A stretch of DNA of 32,024 nt from Prevotella sp. MGM2. GTDB taxonomy: Bacteria; Bacteroidota; Bacteroidia; Bacteroidales; Bacteroidaceae. The notes beneath the pieces are model-generated. The model did not search any database. It saw nothing but the letters and a program-made list of their open reading frames with translations, and was not told the origin of the DNA. The stretch lies in the NCBI RefSeq assembly GCF_002933955.1, contig NZ_BEWW01000285.1, positions 1 through 32,024 on the forward strand. The letters are read 5' to 3'. Made by a program: the position numbers and the translations under genes. This document shows, one piece after another, positions 22,425-32,020 of the stretch; the first letter of the stretch is position 1; every line of letters starts with the position of its first letter.

Positions 22425-25025
22425 ATGACATTAGACAATTTTACAATCAAAGCACAAGAAGCTGTAAACCATGCGGCAGAACTGACAAAAAGCGGAAAGG
22501 GACAAGCCATAACAGCCGTGCATTTACTATCCGGATTGCTCTCGTCGGGCGAAAGCGTAACACAGTTCCTTTTCGGCAAAACAGGCGTAAACGAGCAAAT
22601 GCTCAAAGCGGCAGTGGAGTCACATCTCAACAGTCTTCCACGCGTAGAAGGCGGGCAGCCCTATCTGGCAGCCGATGCCAACAACGTCTTGACCGAAGCC
22701 CAAAATACGGCAAAAACACTAGGCGACACTTATGTAGGACTTGAGCCTCTGCTCATGGCCCTTCTGAAAGTAAAGAGCGAAGCCGCACAAATGTTGAAAG
22801 ACGCCGGACTGACCGGCGAAACGCTGCAAGCAGCCGTCAAGGAACTGCGCGGCGGACGAAACACGACATCACCATCGGGCGAAGACACCTATCAGGCTCT
22901 GGCTAAATACGCCCGCAACCTCGTGACCGAAGCCCGCGAAGGCAAACTCGACCCAGTAATAGGACGCGATGAAGAAATACGCCGTGTGCTGCAAATCCTT
23001 TCGCGGCGCACCAAAAACAACCCGATTCTCATTGGTGAGCCGGGCACGGGGAAAACAGCTATCGTAGAGGGACTGGCCGGACGTATCGTGAGGGGTGACG
23101 TTCCTGAAAACTTAAAGAACAAGCAACTCTATTCGCTCGATATGGGCGCTCTCGTAGCCGGAGCTAAATACAAAGGTGAATTTGAGGAGCGCCTCAAAAG
23201 CGTAGTCAATGAGGTGACAGGCGCCGAGGGCGACATCATTCTTTTCATTGATGAAATACATACCCTCGTAGGAGCCGGAAAAGGCGAAGGAGCCATGGAT
23301 GCCGCCAACATCCTCAAACCCGCTCTGGCACGCGGAGAACTGCGCAGCATCGGGGCCACCACGCTCGAGGAATACCAAAAATATTTCGAAAAGGACAAAG
23401 CGCTGGAACGCCGTTTCCAAACAGTCATGGTGAACGAGCCTTCGCCGGAGGATGCCATATCCATATTGCGCGGACTAAAAGAACGCTACGAAAACCATCA
23501 CAAAGTACGCATACAGGATGACGCCCTCATTGCGGCCGTCAACCTTTCGCACCGCTACATTGCCGACCGTTTTCTGCCTGACAAGGCCATTGACCTGATG
23601 GATGAAGCCGCCGCAAAGCTCCGGATGGAACGCGACTCACAACCAGAAGAACTGGATGAGATCACACGCAGACTGCGCCAATTGGAAATCGAGCGCGAGG
23701 CCATCAAACGCGAACACGACGAGCCGAAGCTCACACAACTCAACCGGGAAATATCCGAACTTGAAGAACGTGAGCGCAGCTATCGTGCCAAATGGGAGGG
23801 AGAGCGTGAACTTCTGTCGAAAATTCAGCAAAACAAACAGCAGATTGAAAATCTCAAATTTGAAGCAGAACGTGCAGAACGTGAAGGGGACTACGGACGC
23901 GTGGCTGAAATACGTTACGGCCAATTGCGTACCCTGCAAGAAGAAATAGCAACAATGCAGGAACAGCTTCACCAACGGCAAGGAGCGGAAGCCATGGTTA
24001 AAGAAGAGGTTACGGCTGATGACATCGCCGATGTGGTGAGCCGTTGGACAGGTATTCCCGTAAGCCGCATGCAGCAGAGTGAACGCGAAAAACTCCTTCA
24101 TCTTGAAGGAGAGCTCCACCACCGCGTAATTGGACAGAACGAAGCAATTGCAGCCGTATCCGATGCGGTACGCCGCTCGCGGGCAGGGCTTCAGGACCCC
24201 CGCCGTCCCATCGGATCGTTCATATTCCTCGGTACGACCGGAGTTGGAAAAACAGAACTGGCCAAAGCACTGGCTGAATATCTTTTCAACGACGAGAATC
24301 TGATGACCCGTATAGACATGAGCGAATATCAGGAAAAATTCAGCGTCTCACGCCTTGTCGGAGCTCCTCCGGGATATGTAGGCTACGATGAGGGAGGGCA
24401 GCTCACCGAGGCCGTGCGCAGAAAACCTTACAGCGTTGTGTTGTTTGACGAGGTGGAAAAAGCTCATCCCGATGTATTCAACATTCTCCTGCAAGTGCTC
24501 GATGACGGCCGTCTGACAGACAACAAAGGACGTGTGGTGAATTTCAAAAACACAATTATCATCATGACATCCAACCTGGGAGCTACATTCATTCAAGGCA
24601 AATTCGATGAAATGCGCCGCAAAAATGCCTCGGAACGCGAACGGTTACTTGAAGAAACAAAAGCCGGTGTGCTCGACATGCTCAAACAAACCATCAGGCC
24701 GGAATTTCTCAACCGCATTGATGACATTATTATGTTCCAGCCACTCGACGAACAGGAAATCAGACAAATCGTACGCCTGCAAGTTGAATCCACCATACGG
24801 CTTTTGGCATCACAGAATGTGGAATTACACGTAGATGATAAGGCAATCGCTCTGATAGCGCGCGCAGGATTCGAACCGGAATTTGGCGCCCGACCAGTAA
24901 AACGCGCTCTTCAGCGTCTCTTGCTCAACAATCTGAGCAAAGCTTTCCTCAGCGGAGATGTCGACAAGCAACGCCCAATCTCTGTAACAGCCAAAGATGA
25001 CGGGCTGACATTCGCTAACAATTAA
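22425..25025 (+). CDS. clpB: ATP-dependent chaperone ClpB
   Basis: 866 residues from ATG 22425; a TTG at 22398 is in frame but gives an atypical N-terminal extension, while [14 protein letters not shown] is the normal start. ClpB disaggregates proteins with DnaK. It has the Clp N-domain (about 1-145), AAA1 with Walker A GEPGTGKT (204-211) and Walker [11 protein letters not shown], a coiled middle domain (about 400-520) that distinguishes ClpB from ClpA/C, and AAA2 with GTTGVGKTE and [15 protein letters not shown]. The C-terminal D2 small domain with [14 protein letters not shown] is complete. Probably co-transcribed with the next gene (45 bases). Confidence 0.97.
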   Translation: MTLDNFTIKAQEAVNHAAELTKSGKGQAITAVHLLSGLLSSGESVTQFLFGKTGVNEQMLKAAVESHLNSLPRVEGGQPYLAADANNVLTEAQNTAKTLGDTYVGLEPLLMALLKVKSEAAQMLKDAGLTGETLQAAVKELRGGRNTTSPSGEDTYQALAKYARNLVTEAREGKLDPVIGRDEEIRRVLQILSRRTKNNPILIGEPGTGKTAIVEGLAGRIVRGDVPENLKNKQLYSLDMGALVAGAKYKGEFEERLKSVVNEVTGAEGDIILFIDEIHTLVGAGKGEGAMDAANILKPALARGELRSIGATTLEEYQKYFEKDKALERRFQTVMVNEPSPEDAISILRGLKERYENHHKVRIQDDALIAAVNLSHRYIADRFLPDKAIDLMDEAAAKLRMERDSQPEELDEITRRLRQLEIEREAIKREHDEPKLTQLNREISELEERERSYRAKWEGERELLSKIQQNKQQIENLKFEAERAEREGDYGRVAEIRYGQLRTLQEEIATMQEQLHQRQGAEAMVKEEVTADDIADVVSRWTGIPVSRMQQSEREKLLHLEGELHHRVIGQNEAIAAVSDAVRRSRAGLQDPRRPIGSFIFLGTTGVGKTELAKALAEYLFNDENLMTRIDMSEYQEKFSVSRLVGAPPGYVGYDEGGQLTEAVRRKPYSVVLFDEVEKAHPDVFNILLQVLDDGRLTDNKGRVVNFKNTIIIMTSNLGATFIQGKFDEMRRKNASERERLLEETKAGVLDMLKQTIRPEFLNRIDDIIMFQPLDEQEIRQIVRLQVESTIRLLASQNVELHVDDKAIALIARAGFEPEFGARPVKRALQRLLLNNLSKAFLSGDVDKQRPISVTAKDDGLTFANN

Positions 25026-25070
25026 GAGCAGAAACTCATAACATGTAAAACCTCACAACAGCGTCCGCAC

Positions 25071-25574
25071 ATGAATGGCCCCCATTCCACCCAACTCCAC
25101 GAAGCACAAATGCGGCTTCTGCGTCGGTTCATAGCCACTTTCCTGCCGCCACAAGATAAATTTCACCGTAATCTGGCCAACGAAATAAACTATGTTACCA
25201 CGACACTCAACCGAGTATTGCTGCATCACTTTGGCTTTCGAGTAAACAAAGAGATGGTCACAGAAGCGCTTCAGGACAATAAATGTATTCTTTTCACAAA
25301 AAACGACCAAGCCAACAATCGGAAATACCAGAGACGCATCGTCCCCTCTGAGCAGAACTTCCTTGGCACATTATTTTCCACAGAAAAAACGGATGTCCAA
25401 GAAACAGTTTACGTGCATGCCGACATCGATGCCGGCACAGTCAGAACCCTCAGACTGACAACGATTCCCATCCCTGAAAATACAGCTCCGGACAAACGCT
25501 TGCAAGTAAAAGAATTACTTCATCGGCTAAAAGAATGGAAGAAAATAGAAATTTCACCGGAAAATCCGGTTTAA
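25071..25574 (+). CDS. Conserved-looking hypothetical protein
   Basis: 167 residues, no family recognised. The N-terminal half (about 8-60) looks alpha-helical and basic (QMRLLRRFIATFLP, NEINYVTTTLNRVLLHHFGF); the C-terminal half has a hydrophobic beta-like stretch (VYVHADIDAGTVRTLRLTTI, 116-135) and a charged helical end. There is no signal peptide or membrane segment, so it is probably cytoplasmic. It sits 45 bases after clpB on the same strand and ends just before the terminator at 25618-25650, so it is likely in the clpB transcript. The GC content and codon use resemble the neighbours. A role near protein quality control is only a guess from position. Confidence 0.65.
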   Translation: MNGPHSTQLHEAQMRLLRRFIATFLPPQDKFHRNLANEINYVTTTLNRVLLHHFGFRVNKEMVTEALQDNKCILFTKNDQANNRKYQRRIVPSEQNFLGTLFSTEKTDVQETVYVHADIDAGTVRTLRLTTIPIPENTAPDKRLQVKELLHRLKEWKKIEISPENPV

Positions 25575-25617
25575 GCATTTTATTTTCAGGCGGAAAACAT
25601 TGTCATCAACACAATCT

Positions 25618-25650
25618 AAAGCGGGATATCCTTAACAGGAGTCCCGCTTT
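25618..25650 (+). terminator. Terminator after the clpB unit
   Basis: AAAGCGGGA (25618-25626) pairs exactly with TCCCGCTTT (25642-25650), with CCT/AGG (25629-25631 with 25637-25639) inside, and AATATATCTT after. The stem resembles those in copies B and C, but none of the rest of the element is present. Confidence 0.75.
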
Positions 25651-25789
25651 AATATATCTTTCCATCAACTATCTATAAAAACAAGGAACACATTAATAAT
25701 AAATATCATAATCAAATTCCCCTACTCTATTAATCACAATAAACAAACAAGTTTTCTTTTCTTCTTCGCTCATTTTCGCTCATTTTCAC
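25651..25789 (+). other. AT-rich leader of the tsaB operon
   Basis: Between the clpB terminator and the tsaB promoter. It holds a short tandem TTCGCTCATT (25764-25773 and the next 10 bases) just upstream of the -7 box; with only two exact units and a degenerate third it is a minor repeat, not a CRISPR or obvious operator. Otherwise nothing. Confidence 0.4.
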
Positions 25790-25797
25790 TATCTTTG
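25790..25797 (+). promoter_or_regulatory. -7 box TATCTTTG for the tsaB-rseP run
   Basis: Reads TATCTTTG, at the end of the TTCGCTCATT tandem; a TTTTCTTTT at about 25752-25760 could supply a loose -33. It leaves a leader of about 100 bases before the ATG at 25901, rich enough in self-complementary pieces (GCGGTTTTAAAC / ACCGC) to fold. Confidence 0.6.
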
Positions 25798-25900
25798 CAA
25801 AATGAAATGTTATCTGGGTAAAGAACTGTATTTACTGCGGTTTTAAACAATACATTTCCACAAAAAACTTTATCTTGAAAAAAACCACACCGCAGACATC

Positions 25901-26593
25901 ATGTCGTGTATTTTACATATAGAAACATCTACCAACGTCTGCTCCGTAGCTTTAAGCCAAGAGGGAGCATGCCTGTTTGAAAAAGAAAACCAAGAGGGAC
26001 CACAACATGCTGCAGTATTGGCTCCGTTCGCAGAAGAAGCCCTGTCATTTGCCGACAGTCATGCAATCCCTCTCGATGCTGTTGCCGTGAGTATAGGACC
26101 AGGGTCATACACCGGACTACGTATCGGCATGTCAACAGCCAAAGGGGTATGCTATGGCCGTGACATTCCCTTGATAGCCCTGCCCACTTTACAGATAATG
26201 GCCACCCCCATCTTGCTTTATCACGAAGAGCTTCCTGAAGACGCACTCCTCTGCCCCATGATAGACGCTCGCCGGATGGAGGTCTATTGTGCTATTTATG
26301 ACCGCAGCCTGACAGAAATACGCCCGACAACAGCAGAAATAATAGAAAAAAACTCTTTTGATGATATTCTAGCCACACATCCCGTTTATTTCTTCGGAAA
26401 CGGCGCAGAAAAATGTCGCGAGATTATCAAAAACCCCAATGCCCGGTTTATCGAAAACATTGTTCCACTTGCGCGCCACATGTTGCCATTGGCAGAACGT
26501 GCCATGGCTTTGAGACATTTCGAAAATGTGGCATACTTTGAACCATACTATCTGAAAACTTTCGTGGCAGGAAAATCCAAACCTCTTATTTAA
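25901..26593 (+). CDS. tsaB: tRNA threonylcarbamoyladenosine biosynthesis protein TsaB
   Basis: 230 residues. TsaB is the partner (inactive paralogue) of TsaD in making t6A37 on tRNAs that read ANN codons; with TsaE it forms the TsaBDE complex. The N-terminal ILHIETSTNVCSVALS (4-19) and the family-defining VSIGPGSYTGLRIGMSTAKG (63-82) are intact; the metal-binding histidines of TsaD are missing, as expected for TsaB. First gene of a run with DUF4290 19 bases later. The partners tsaD and tsaE are not in the window. Cytoplasmic. Confidence 0.92.
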   Translation: MSCILHIETSTNVCSVALSQEGACLFEKENQEGPQHAAVLAPFAEEALSFADSHAIPLDAVAVSIGPGSYTGLRIGMSTAKGVCYGRDIPLIALPTLQIMATPILLYHEELPEDALLCPMIDARRMEVYCAIYDRSLTEIRPTTAEIIEKNSFDDILATHPVYFFGNGAEKCREIIKNPNARFIENIVPLARHMLPLAERAMALRHFENVAYFEPYYLKTFVAGKSKPLI

Positions 26594-26612
26594 AATTATT
26601 TACGACCAGTTC

Positions 26613-27209
26613 ATGGCTATCATTACATATAATACAGAAGAAGAACGCCTGAAATTGCAAAAATACGGGCGATTGATACAAGAACTCATCAAACGGGCCA
26701 AGGCCATAGAAAACCAAGCTGGAAGACAAGCGATGGCAGAACGTATAGTTAAAGTCATGGCAGCTCTTAATCCTCAAATGCGCTCACAACCCAATTACAA
26801 GCAAACACTGTGGAATCATTTGGCATTTCTTGCCGATTACCAACTTGATATTGACTACCCCTATGAAATAGAAACTTACGGTAAAGACAAGAATCCCAGG
26901 AAACTTTCCTATCCCGGCAACCGCATTCGATTTCGCCATTATGGTCACTTGATAGAAGATACCCTCATGAAACTTAAGGAAATGGGGAAAAACCAACCGG
27001 AACGAAAGGGTATCATTAAAATGTTAGGCATCCGGATGAAAGGAGCTTTGACTGAATGGCGCGGAGATTATGTTGACAATGAAAAAGTAGCCCGTGACAT
27101 TGAAGATTATACCGATGGGGCGGTCTGTTTTGACGAAGCCATACAACTGTTGGAGTCCGCGAATACTCCCAAACGTCAGTTTATTCCAGGCAAACGCTTA
27201 AGGAAATAA
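26613..27209 (+). CDS. DUF4290 protein
   Basis: 198 residues; belongs, as far as I can recognise, to the DUF4290 family, which is restricted to Bacteroidota and of unknown function. It is largely alpha-helical and basic, with no signal peptide or membrane segment. The conserved block ITYNTEEERLKLQKYGRLIQ (4-23) at the start and the WNHLAFLADYQLDIDYPYEI region (about 67-86) support this. It keeps the usual place before murA (61 bases). A link to wall synthesis or tRNA modification is only inferred from the neighbours. Confidence 0.82.
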   Translation: MAIITYNTEEERLKLQKYGRLIQELIKRAKAIENQAGRQAMAERIVKVMAALNPQMRSQPNYKQTLWNHLAFLADYQLDIDYPYEIETYGKDKNPRKLSYPGNRIRFRHYGHLIEDTLMKLKEMGKNQPERKGIIKMLGIRMKGALTEWRGDYVDNEKVARDIEDYTDGAVCFDEAIQLLESANTPKRQFIPGKRLRK

Positions 27210-27270
27210 CACAACAGTAAACCTTATAATCCCCATACAACAGACCATTTCTTCTCTTCTTTCCGGTAAT

Positions 27271-28581
27271 ATGGCATCATTCATCATAGAAGGCGGACAC
27301 CGACTCAGCGGCGAAATAACACCACAAGGTGCAAAAAACGAAGCATTACAAGTTATATGCGCCACACTTCTCACAGCTGATGAGGTACGTATCAAGAATA
27401 TACCAGACATTCTTGATGTAAATAACCTTATATTTCTGCTGCGTGACATGGGAGTTTCTGTAACCCGACACAGCAAGGGAGACTATTCATTTTGTGCAAC
27501 GAATGTCAATCTCGACTACTTGTACAGTCAAGACTTTTTAATACGTTGTTCAAGCCTTCGTGGCAGCGTACTACTCATAGGGCCACTCACGGCACGTTTT
27601 GGCCGTGCTGCCATCTCTAAGCCTGGGGGAGATAAAATAGGACGCCGCCGACTCGATACCCACTTCTTCGGATTACAAAAACTTGGAGCTCAATTCAACT
27701 ATGACGAAAGCACCGGGATTTTTAATATATCTGCCGAAAAATGTCTCAAAGGAACATATATGCTGCTTGACGAAGCGTCTGTTACTGGTACGGCCAATAT
27801 CATTATGGCAGCTGTAATGGCAAAGGGTACAACAACGATCTACAATGCAGCCTGCGAACCTTATTTACAACAACTCTGCCACTTGCTCAACAAAATGGGG
27901 GCTCGCATCAGTGGAATAGCGTCAAACCTACTAACTATTATTGGTGTTGAGGAACTCCACGGAGCCAATCATCAGGTACTACCTGATATGATAGAAATCG
28001 GCAGTTTCATAGGCATGGCAGCTATGACAGGTAACGGAATGACTATCAAGAACGTTTCTTTCAATAATCTAGGTTTCATTCCCGATGCCTTTGCTCGTCT
28101 TGGCGTAAAATTGGAACGACGAAACGAAGACCTTTATGTACCGTACCAAGGACATTATGAAATAGAAAGTTTCATTGACGGCTCATTCATGACGATGGCG
28201 GATGCTCCTTGGCCTGGACTAACCCCCGACCTGTTAAGCGTTCTCATTGTCGTTGCCACACAAGCAAAAGGATCTGTACTTTTCCACCAAAAGATGTTTG
28301 AAAGCCGACTGTTCTTTGTTGATAAACTCATAGAAATGGGAGCACAAATTATTCTTTGTGACCCTCATCGCGCAGTTGTTGTAGGACACGACAATCAAAT
28401 AAGACTGCGTGGCCGACGAATGGTAAGTCCAGACATACGCGCAGGCATTGCCATGCTTATCGCCGCCATGAGCGCTGAAGGCATCAGCCGTATTGAAAAC
28501 GTTGAACAAATAGACCGCGGTTACGAACATATTGAAAATCGCCTCCGGACTCTTGGAGCACAAATAATCCGTGAATCATGA
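27271..28581 (+). CDS. murA: UDP-N-acetylglucosamine 1-carboxyvinyltransferase, Asp-type
   Basis: 436 residues. MurA adds enolpyruvate from PEP to UDP-GlcNAc, the first committed step of peptidoglycan synthesis. Lys22 and Asn23 in GAKNEAL match the UDP-GlcNAc-binding pair. The active-site loop reads SKPGGDKIGRRRLDTHF: Asp121 stands where E. coli has catalytic Cys115, to which fosfomycin binds covalently. The Cys-to-Asp exchange is known from other bacteria to keep activity and give intrinsic fosfomycin resistance. The C-terminal domain and the RGGMRM-like GRRMVSPDIRAGIAMLIAAM segment are complete. rimM overlaps its stop by four bases (ATGA), indicating coupled translation. Confidence 0.94.
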   Translation: MASFIIEGGHRLSGEITPQGAKNEALQVICATLLTADEVRIKNIPDILDVNNLIFLLRDMGVSVTRHSKGDYSFCATNVNLDYLYSQDFLIRCSSLRGSVLLIGPLTARFGRAAISKPGGDKIGRRRLDTHFFGLQKLGAQFNYDESTGIFNISAEKCLKGTYMLLDEASVTGTANIIMAAVMAKGTTTIYNAACEPYLQQLCHLLNKMGARISGIASNLLTIIGVEELHGANHQVLPDMIEIGSFIGMAAMTGNGMTIKNVSFNNLGFIPDAFARLGVKLERRNEDLYVPYQGHYEIESFIDGSFMTMADAPWPGLTPDLLSVLIVVATQAKGSVLFHQKMFESRLFFVDKLIEMGAQIILCDPHRAVVVGHDNQIRLRGRRMVSPDIRAGIAMLIAAMSAEGISRIENVEQIDRGYEHIENRLRTLGAQIIRES

Positions 28582-29105
28582 TTTGCCCAGAAGACGTTTT
28601 TTACATTGGCCGCATCAGTAAATTCCGTGGTATAGAAGGAGAAATAGAATTGCTTTTCACTGATGACGCATTCGATCGCGGAACAGCCGAATATCTAATA
28701 ATTGATATGGACGGCATTCTTGTACCTTTCTTTTGGGAAGAATATCGTTTTAAAAACGACCAAACAGCCATCATAAAATTTGAAGATATCGACTCTGATT
28801 TTTTTGCCAAACGTTTGGTAGGCCATAGCGTCTTTTATCCTAAGAAATGTTTGCCTGAAGAAGAAAACCATTCGATACGGTCATGGAAAGCCTTTACAGG
28901 TTTTACAGTCACTGATGAGAAGGGAATAATTTTAGGCATAGTGGAGAATGTGGATGATTCCTCAGCAAATATCATATTCTATCTCCGCTCGCCTGATGGA
29001 AAAGAACTCATCATTCCTTTCCATGATGATTTTCTCACGGATTATTCCTTAAACAAACGCACCATTAGTCTTCTATTGCCCGATGGATTGCTTGACATAA
29101 ATTGA
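28578..29105 (+). CDS. rimM: Ribosome maturation factor RimM
   Basis: 175 residues, in the normal range. RimM binds uS19 in the assembling 30S head. The N-terminal beta-barrel (YIGRISKFRGIEGEIELLFT, about 9-28) and the C-terminal PRC-barrel (FTGFTVTDEKGIILGIVENV, about 108-127, ending in IIPFHDDFL and SLLLPDGLLDI) are both present. The start ATG overlaps the murA stop as ATGA and is well fixed. dxr follows after six bases. Divergent from E. coli RimM in sequence, as is common in Bacteroidota. Confidence 0.9.
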   Translation: MICPEDVFYIGRISKFRGIEGEIELLFTDDAFDRGTAEYLIIDMDGILVPFFWEEYRFKNDQTAIIKFEDIDSDFFAKRLVGHSVFYPKKCLPEEENHSIRSWKAFTGFTVTDEKGIILGIVENVDDSSANIIFYLRSPDGKELIIPFHDDFLTDYSLNKRTISLLLPDGLLDIN

Positions 29106-29111
29106 TAGGAC

Positions 29112-30272
29112 ATGACAAAAAAACGTATTGCGCTGCTTGGCTCTACCGGTTCCATTGGTACACAGGCCTTAAGTGTTATCCGCGAACATCCAGACAAATT
29201 CGAGGCTTACATACTGACAGCAGGTAATAATGCAGATTTACTCATAGACCAAGCCCGGGAATTTCGCCCAGACACTGTTGTCATTGCCAATGAGACATAC
29301 TATGATAAGGTCAGTAGAGCATTAGCCCCTCTCGACATTAAAGTTTACACCGGAGAAGAGGCTCTCTGCCAAATTGTTGAAAATGAGCACATAGACTTGG
29401 TACTAACCGCTCTGGTAGGATTTGCCGGCTTACGCCCGACGATTCATGCCCTGCGTTCTCGAAAGCCCATAGCCCTGGCCAATAAAGAAACCCTAGTCGT
29501 TGCAGGCGAACTTATTATCCGTTATGCATTAGACAATCAAGTTCCCATACTCCCTGTAGATAGCGAACATTCGGCTATATTCCAATCCTTAACAGGTGAA
29601 GGCCATAATAAAATTGAAAAAATACTGCTCACGGCATCCGGAGGCCCATTCCGCACATTTACCTCAGAAGCCCTCGCCCAAGTCACTGCCGCCCAAGCAT
29701 TGAAACATCCCAATTGGGACATGGGAGCCAAAATAACTATCGACTCTGCCACTATGATTAATAAGGGCTTCGAAATGATAGAAGCTCATTGGCTATTCGG
29801 AATGCCTCCTAAAGATATAGAAGTCGTTGTACATCCAGAGAGCATCATACATTCAGCCGTACAATTTTCAGACGGATCGGTCAAAGCCCAACTTGGCATA
29901 CCAGACATGCGTTTGCCCATACAATATGCTTTCAGCTATCCCGAACGTCTTTCTTTGTCTGGCGACCGCCTTGATTTATTTAAATTAGGAGCACTTCATT
30001 TCGAACGCCCTGACCAAGAGCGCTTCCGCTGCCTTAAGCTGGCTTACGATGCCATTATCCAAGGGGGTACCATGCCATGCGTACTGAATGCCGCCAACGA
30101 AGTGGCCAATCTTGCATTCCGGCAAGGACGCATAACTTTCCCTCAAATACCCGATATAATAGAGGAAACAATGATGCGCATTCCCCACCGGTCACACCCG
30201 ACACCGGACACCTATTTTGAGGTTGATAGCGAAGCGCGTAAAGAAAGTCTTGAAATAATAGGCCTTTTATAG
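29112..30272 (+). CDS. dxr: 1-deoxy-D-xylulose 5-phosphate reductoisomerase
   Basis: 386 residues, complete. Dxr converts DXP to MEP with NADPH, the committed step of the non-mevalonate isoprenoid route. GSTGSIGTQAL (9-19) is the NADPH motif; LANKETLVVAGE (about 121-132) and PVDSEHSAIFQ the metal/DXP loop; ASGGPFRTF, KITIDSATMINKGFEMIEAHWLF and VVHPESIIHSAVQF are the remaining substrate motifs. It is the target of fosmidomycin. It follows rimM by six bases and precedes rseP by 82. Cytoplasmic. The isoprenoid product feeds undecaprenyl phosphate, used with murA's product in the wall. Confidence 0.96.
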   Translation: MTKKRIALLGSTGSIGTQALSVIREHPDKFEAYILTAGNNADLLIDQAREFRPDTVVIANETYYDKVSRALAPLDIKVYTGEEALCQIVENEHIDLVLTALVGFAGLRPTIHALRSRKPIALANKETLVVAGELIIRYALDNQVPILPVDSEHSAIFQSLTGEGHNKIEKILLTASGGPFRTFTSEALAQVTAAQALKHPNWDMGAKITIDSATMINKGFEMIEAHWLFGMPPKDIEVVVHPESIIHSAVQFSDGSVKAQLGIPDMRLPIQYAFSYPERLSLSGDRLDLFKLGALHFERPDQERFRCLKLAYDAIIQGGTMPCVLNAANEVANLAFRQGRITFPQIPDIIEETMMRIPHRSHPTPDTYFEVDSEARKESLEIIGLL

Positions 30273-30354
30273 TCTACCTCCTAGTGCCATTCACAATGCA
30301 TCTATCCGAACACTTCCGGTTACTACACATTGTCTAATAACAAACAGTTCTAAA

Positions 30355-31734
30355 ATGGAAATATTCTTCATCAAAGCCCTTCAACTCATCCTCTGTTTTG
30401 CTCTGCTCATCCTACTTCATGAAGGCGGACATTTCTTCTTTGCAAAACTCTTCAAAGTACGTGTTGAGAAATTCTGTCTTTTCTTTGATCCATGGAAGTC
30501 ATGGAAAATTTTCAGTTGGAAAGGAACTGACTATCATATCGGTTGGATCCCCTTAGGCGGTTATGTAAAAATATCAGGAATGATTGACGAATCGATGGAC
30601 ACGGAGCAGCTCAAGCAGCCTGTCAAACCATGGGAATTTCGTGCCAAACCGGCGTGGCAACGCCTGCTCATCATGGTTGGCGGCGTATTAGTAAACTTCC
30701 TGACCGCCCTCTTCATCTATGCCATGATTCTTTTTATATGGGGAGACAAGTATATTCCCATTGAAAAAATGAGCCACGGCTTCAAATTCAATGAGACTGC
30801 ACAGAAATTAGGCTTCAAAGATGGTGATATTCCTTTAAAAACGGATTTAAAAATCTTTGACCGTTTTGACGGCGATCTTTACCGCGACTTGTCTGAAGCA
30901 CATAAAGTCACCGTACTACGTCAGGGTAAAGAAATCAGTTTCAACATGCCGGGCAATCTCAATCTGCTCGATATGATACAGAAAGAGCCACGCTTCATTG
31001 CCGTATATGCTCCTGCCATCATCGACAGTGTGAAAGCCGGCAGTCCTGCACAAAAAGCAGGAATAATGCCTGGCGATACGCTCATGGCGTTCAATGGGAA
31101 AACTCTTGCCACATGGAATGAGTTCAACATTCAAATGGCCGACTTACAAAATACGCTACAAGCCTACAAAGAAGACAATAACAAACAGGAAATCAACAGG
31201 TACAGCAAGATAACAGCTGTCATAAAACATGCCGGAGCCACCACCCCGGACACACTGCGCCTAACGCTCGACGCCGAAAATCAAATAGGCATCATCAAGC
31301 ACAATCCGGTTGAGGACTATCAACAACATATCGTTACAAGGGAATATGGTTTCTTTGAATCGTTTCCTGCCGGCATAGCCCATGGCTGGAATGTTTTATC
31401 GGGCTACGTCAATGACCTTCAATACGTCTTCACTGCTGATGGAGCTAAAAGCGTGGGCAGTTTCGGCACCATCGGCAATCTTTTCCCGTCCCAATGGGAT
31501 TGGCTTCAATTCTGGAATCTTACGGCATTCATCTCCCTTATGTTGGCTTTCATCAACATTCTCCCAATTCCAGCCTTGGATGGCGGTCATGTATTGTTCT
31601 TACTCTATGAAGTCATTACACGCCGCAAGCCAAGCGACAAGTTTATGGAACGCGCCCAATTAATGGGAATGTGGCTTCTTTTCGGCCTTATGGCTTTCGC
31701 CATATTCAATGATTTGATACGTTTCGTATTCTAA
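30355..31734 (+). CDS. rseP: Site-2 protease RseP
   Basis: 459 residues. Membrane zinc metalloprotease that cuts anti-sigma factors and leftover signal peptides within the bilayer. The zinc site is His22-Glu23-x-x-His26 (HEGGH) in the first membrane segment; the second metal-binding motif NILPIPALDGGHVL is near residue 400-415. Between them a PDZ domain (about 215-300, APAIIDSVKAGSPAQKAGIMPGD) is clear, and a divergent stretch (about 130-200) could be a second PDZ. About four membrane segments in all. The dxr-rseP order is common in bacteria. It ends at the strong terminator 31781-31821. Confidence 0.94.
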   Translation: MEIFFIKALQLILCFALLILLHEGGHFFFAKLFKVRVEKFCLFFDPWKSWKIFSWKGTDYHIGWIPLGGYVKISGMIDESMDTEQLKQPVKPWEFRAKPAWQRLLIMVGGVLVNFLTALFIYAMILFIWGDKYIPIEKMSHGFKFNETAQKLGFKDGDIPLKTDLKIFDRFDGDLYRDLSEAHKVTVLRQGKEISFNMPGNLNLLDMIQKEPRFIAVYAPAIIDSVKAGSPAQKAGIMPGDTLMAFNGKTLATWNEFNIQMADLQNTLQAYKEDNNKQEINRYSKITAVIKHAGATTPDTLRLTLDAENQIGIIKHNPVEDYQQHIVTREYGFFESFPAGIAHGWNVLSGYVNDLQYVFTADGAKSVGSFGTIGNLFPSQWDWLQFWNLTAFISLMLAFINILPIPALDGGHVLFLLYEVITRRKPSDKFMERAQLMGMWLLFGLMAFAIFNDLIRFVF

Positions 31735-31780
31735 AATTCTGATTGATAGCATAGGGCATCAGTTGCAGACTTCACTTTTT

Positions 31781-31828
31781 GACGAAGGCAGACGAAAAAA
31801 TGAATTTCGTCTGCCTTCGTCATTATTT
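31781..31828 (+). terminator. Strong terminator after rseP
   Basis: GACGAAGGCAGACGAAA (31781-31797) pairs over 17 bases without mismatch with TTTCGTCTGCCTTCGTC (31805-31821), loop AAATGAA, followed by ATTATTTCC. It closes the tsaB-rseP run. Confidence 0.88.
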
Positions 31829-32007
31829 CCTATAACGCCATTTTTAAACACCGTTTTTTTACAAAAAGACATATTAAATTCCACAAAACAATCCTTGTCC
31901 CCTGCGATTTTTCACGGCGCATGATACGGCTTACATCATCCCTCAGTTCTAACAGTCTAAAATCGGGTCAAGCCGAAAACACGGTGCATGAATTTTGAGA
32001 AAAGTGT
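31829..32007 (+). other. Non-coding spacer before the next gene
   Basis: No gene or hairpin of note. AT-rich first half, then ordinary composition. No long frame on either strand. It is the upstream region of the gene that starts at 32021. Confidence 0.45.
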
Positions 32008-32015
32008 TAAATTTG
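32008..32015 (+). promoter_or_regulatory. -7 box TAAATTTG of the next gene
   Basis: Reads TAAATTTG, matching the consensus, with TTTTG at 31993-31997 too close for a good -33. The ATG at 32021-32023 follows by five bases, so the gene would have almost no leader. Confidence 0.5.
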
Positions 32016-32020
32016 TGGGC

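Noticed and set aside
25618-25650. Fifth copy of the dispersed element
   Set aside because: The AAGCGGGA stem is similar to copies B and C but the promoter head, TTAACA ends and tail are all absent; treated as an ordinary terminator.
25764-25790. CRISPR-like array
   Set aside because: Direct tandem of a 10-base unit without spacers and no cas genes nearby.
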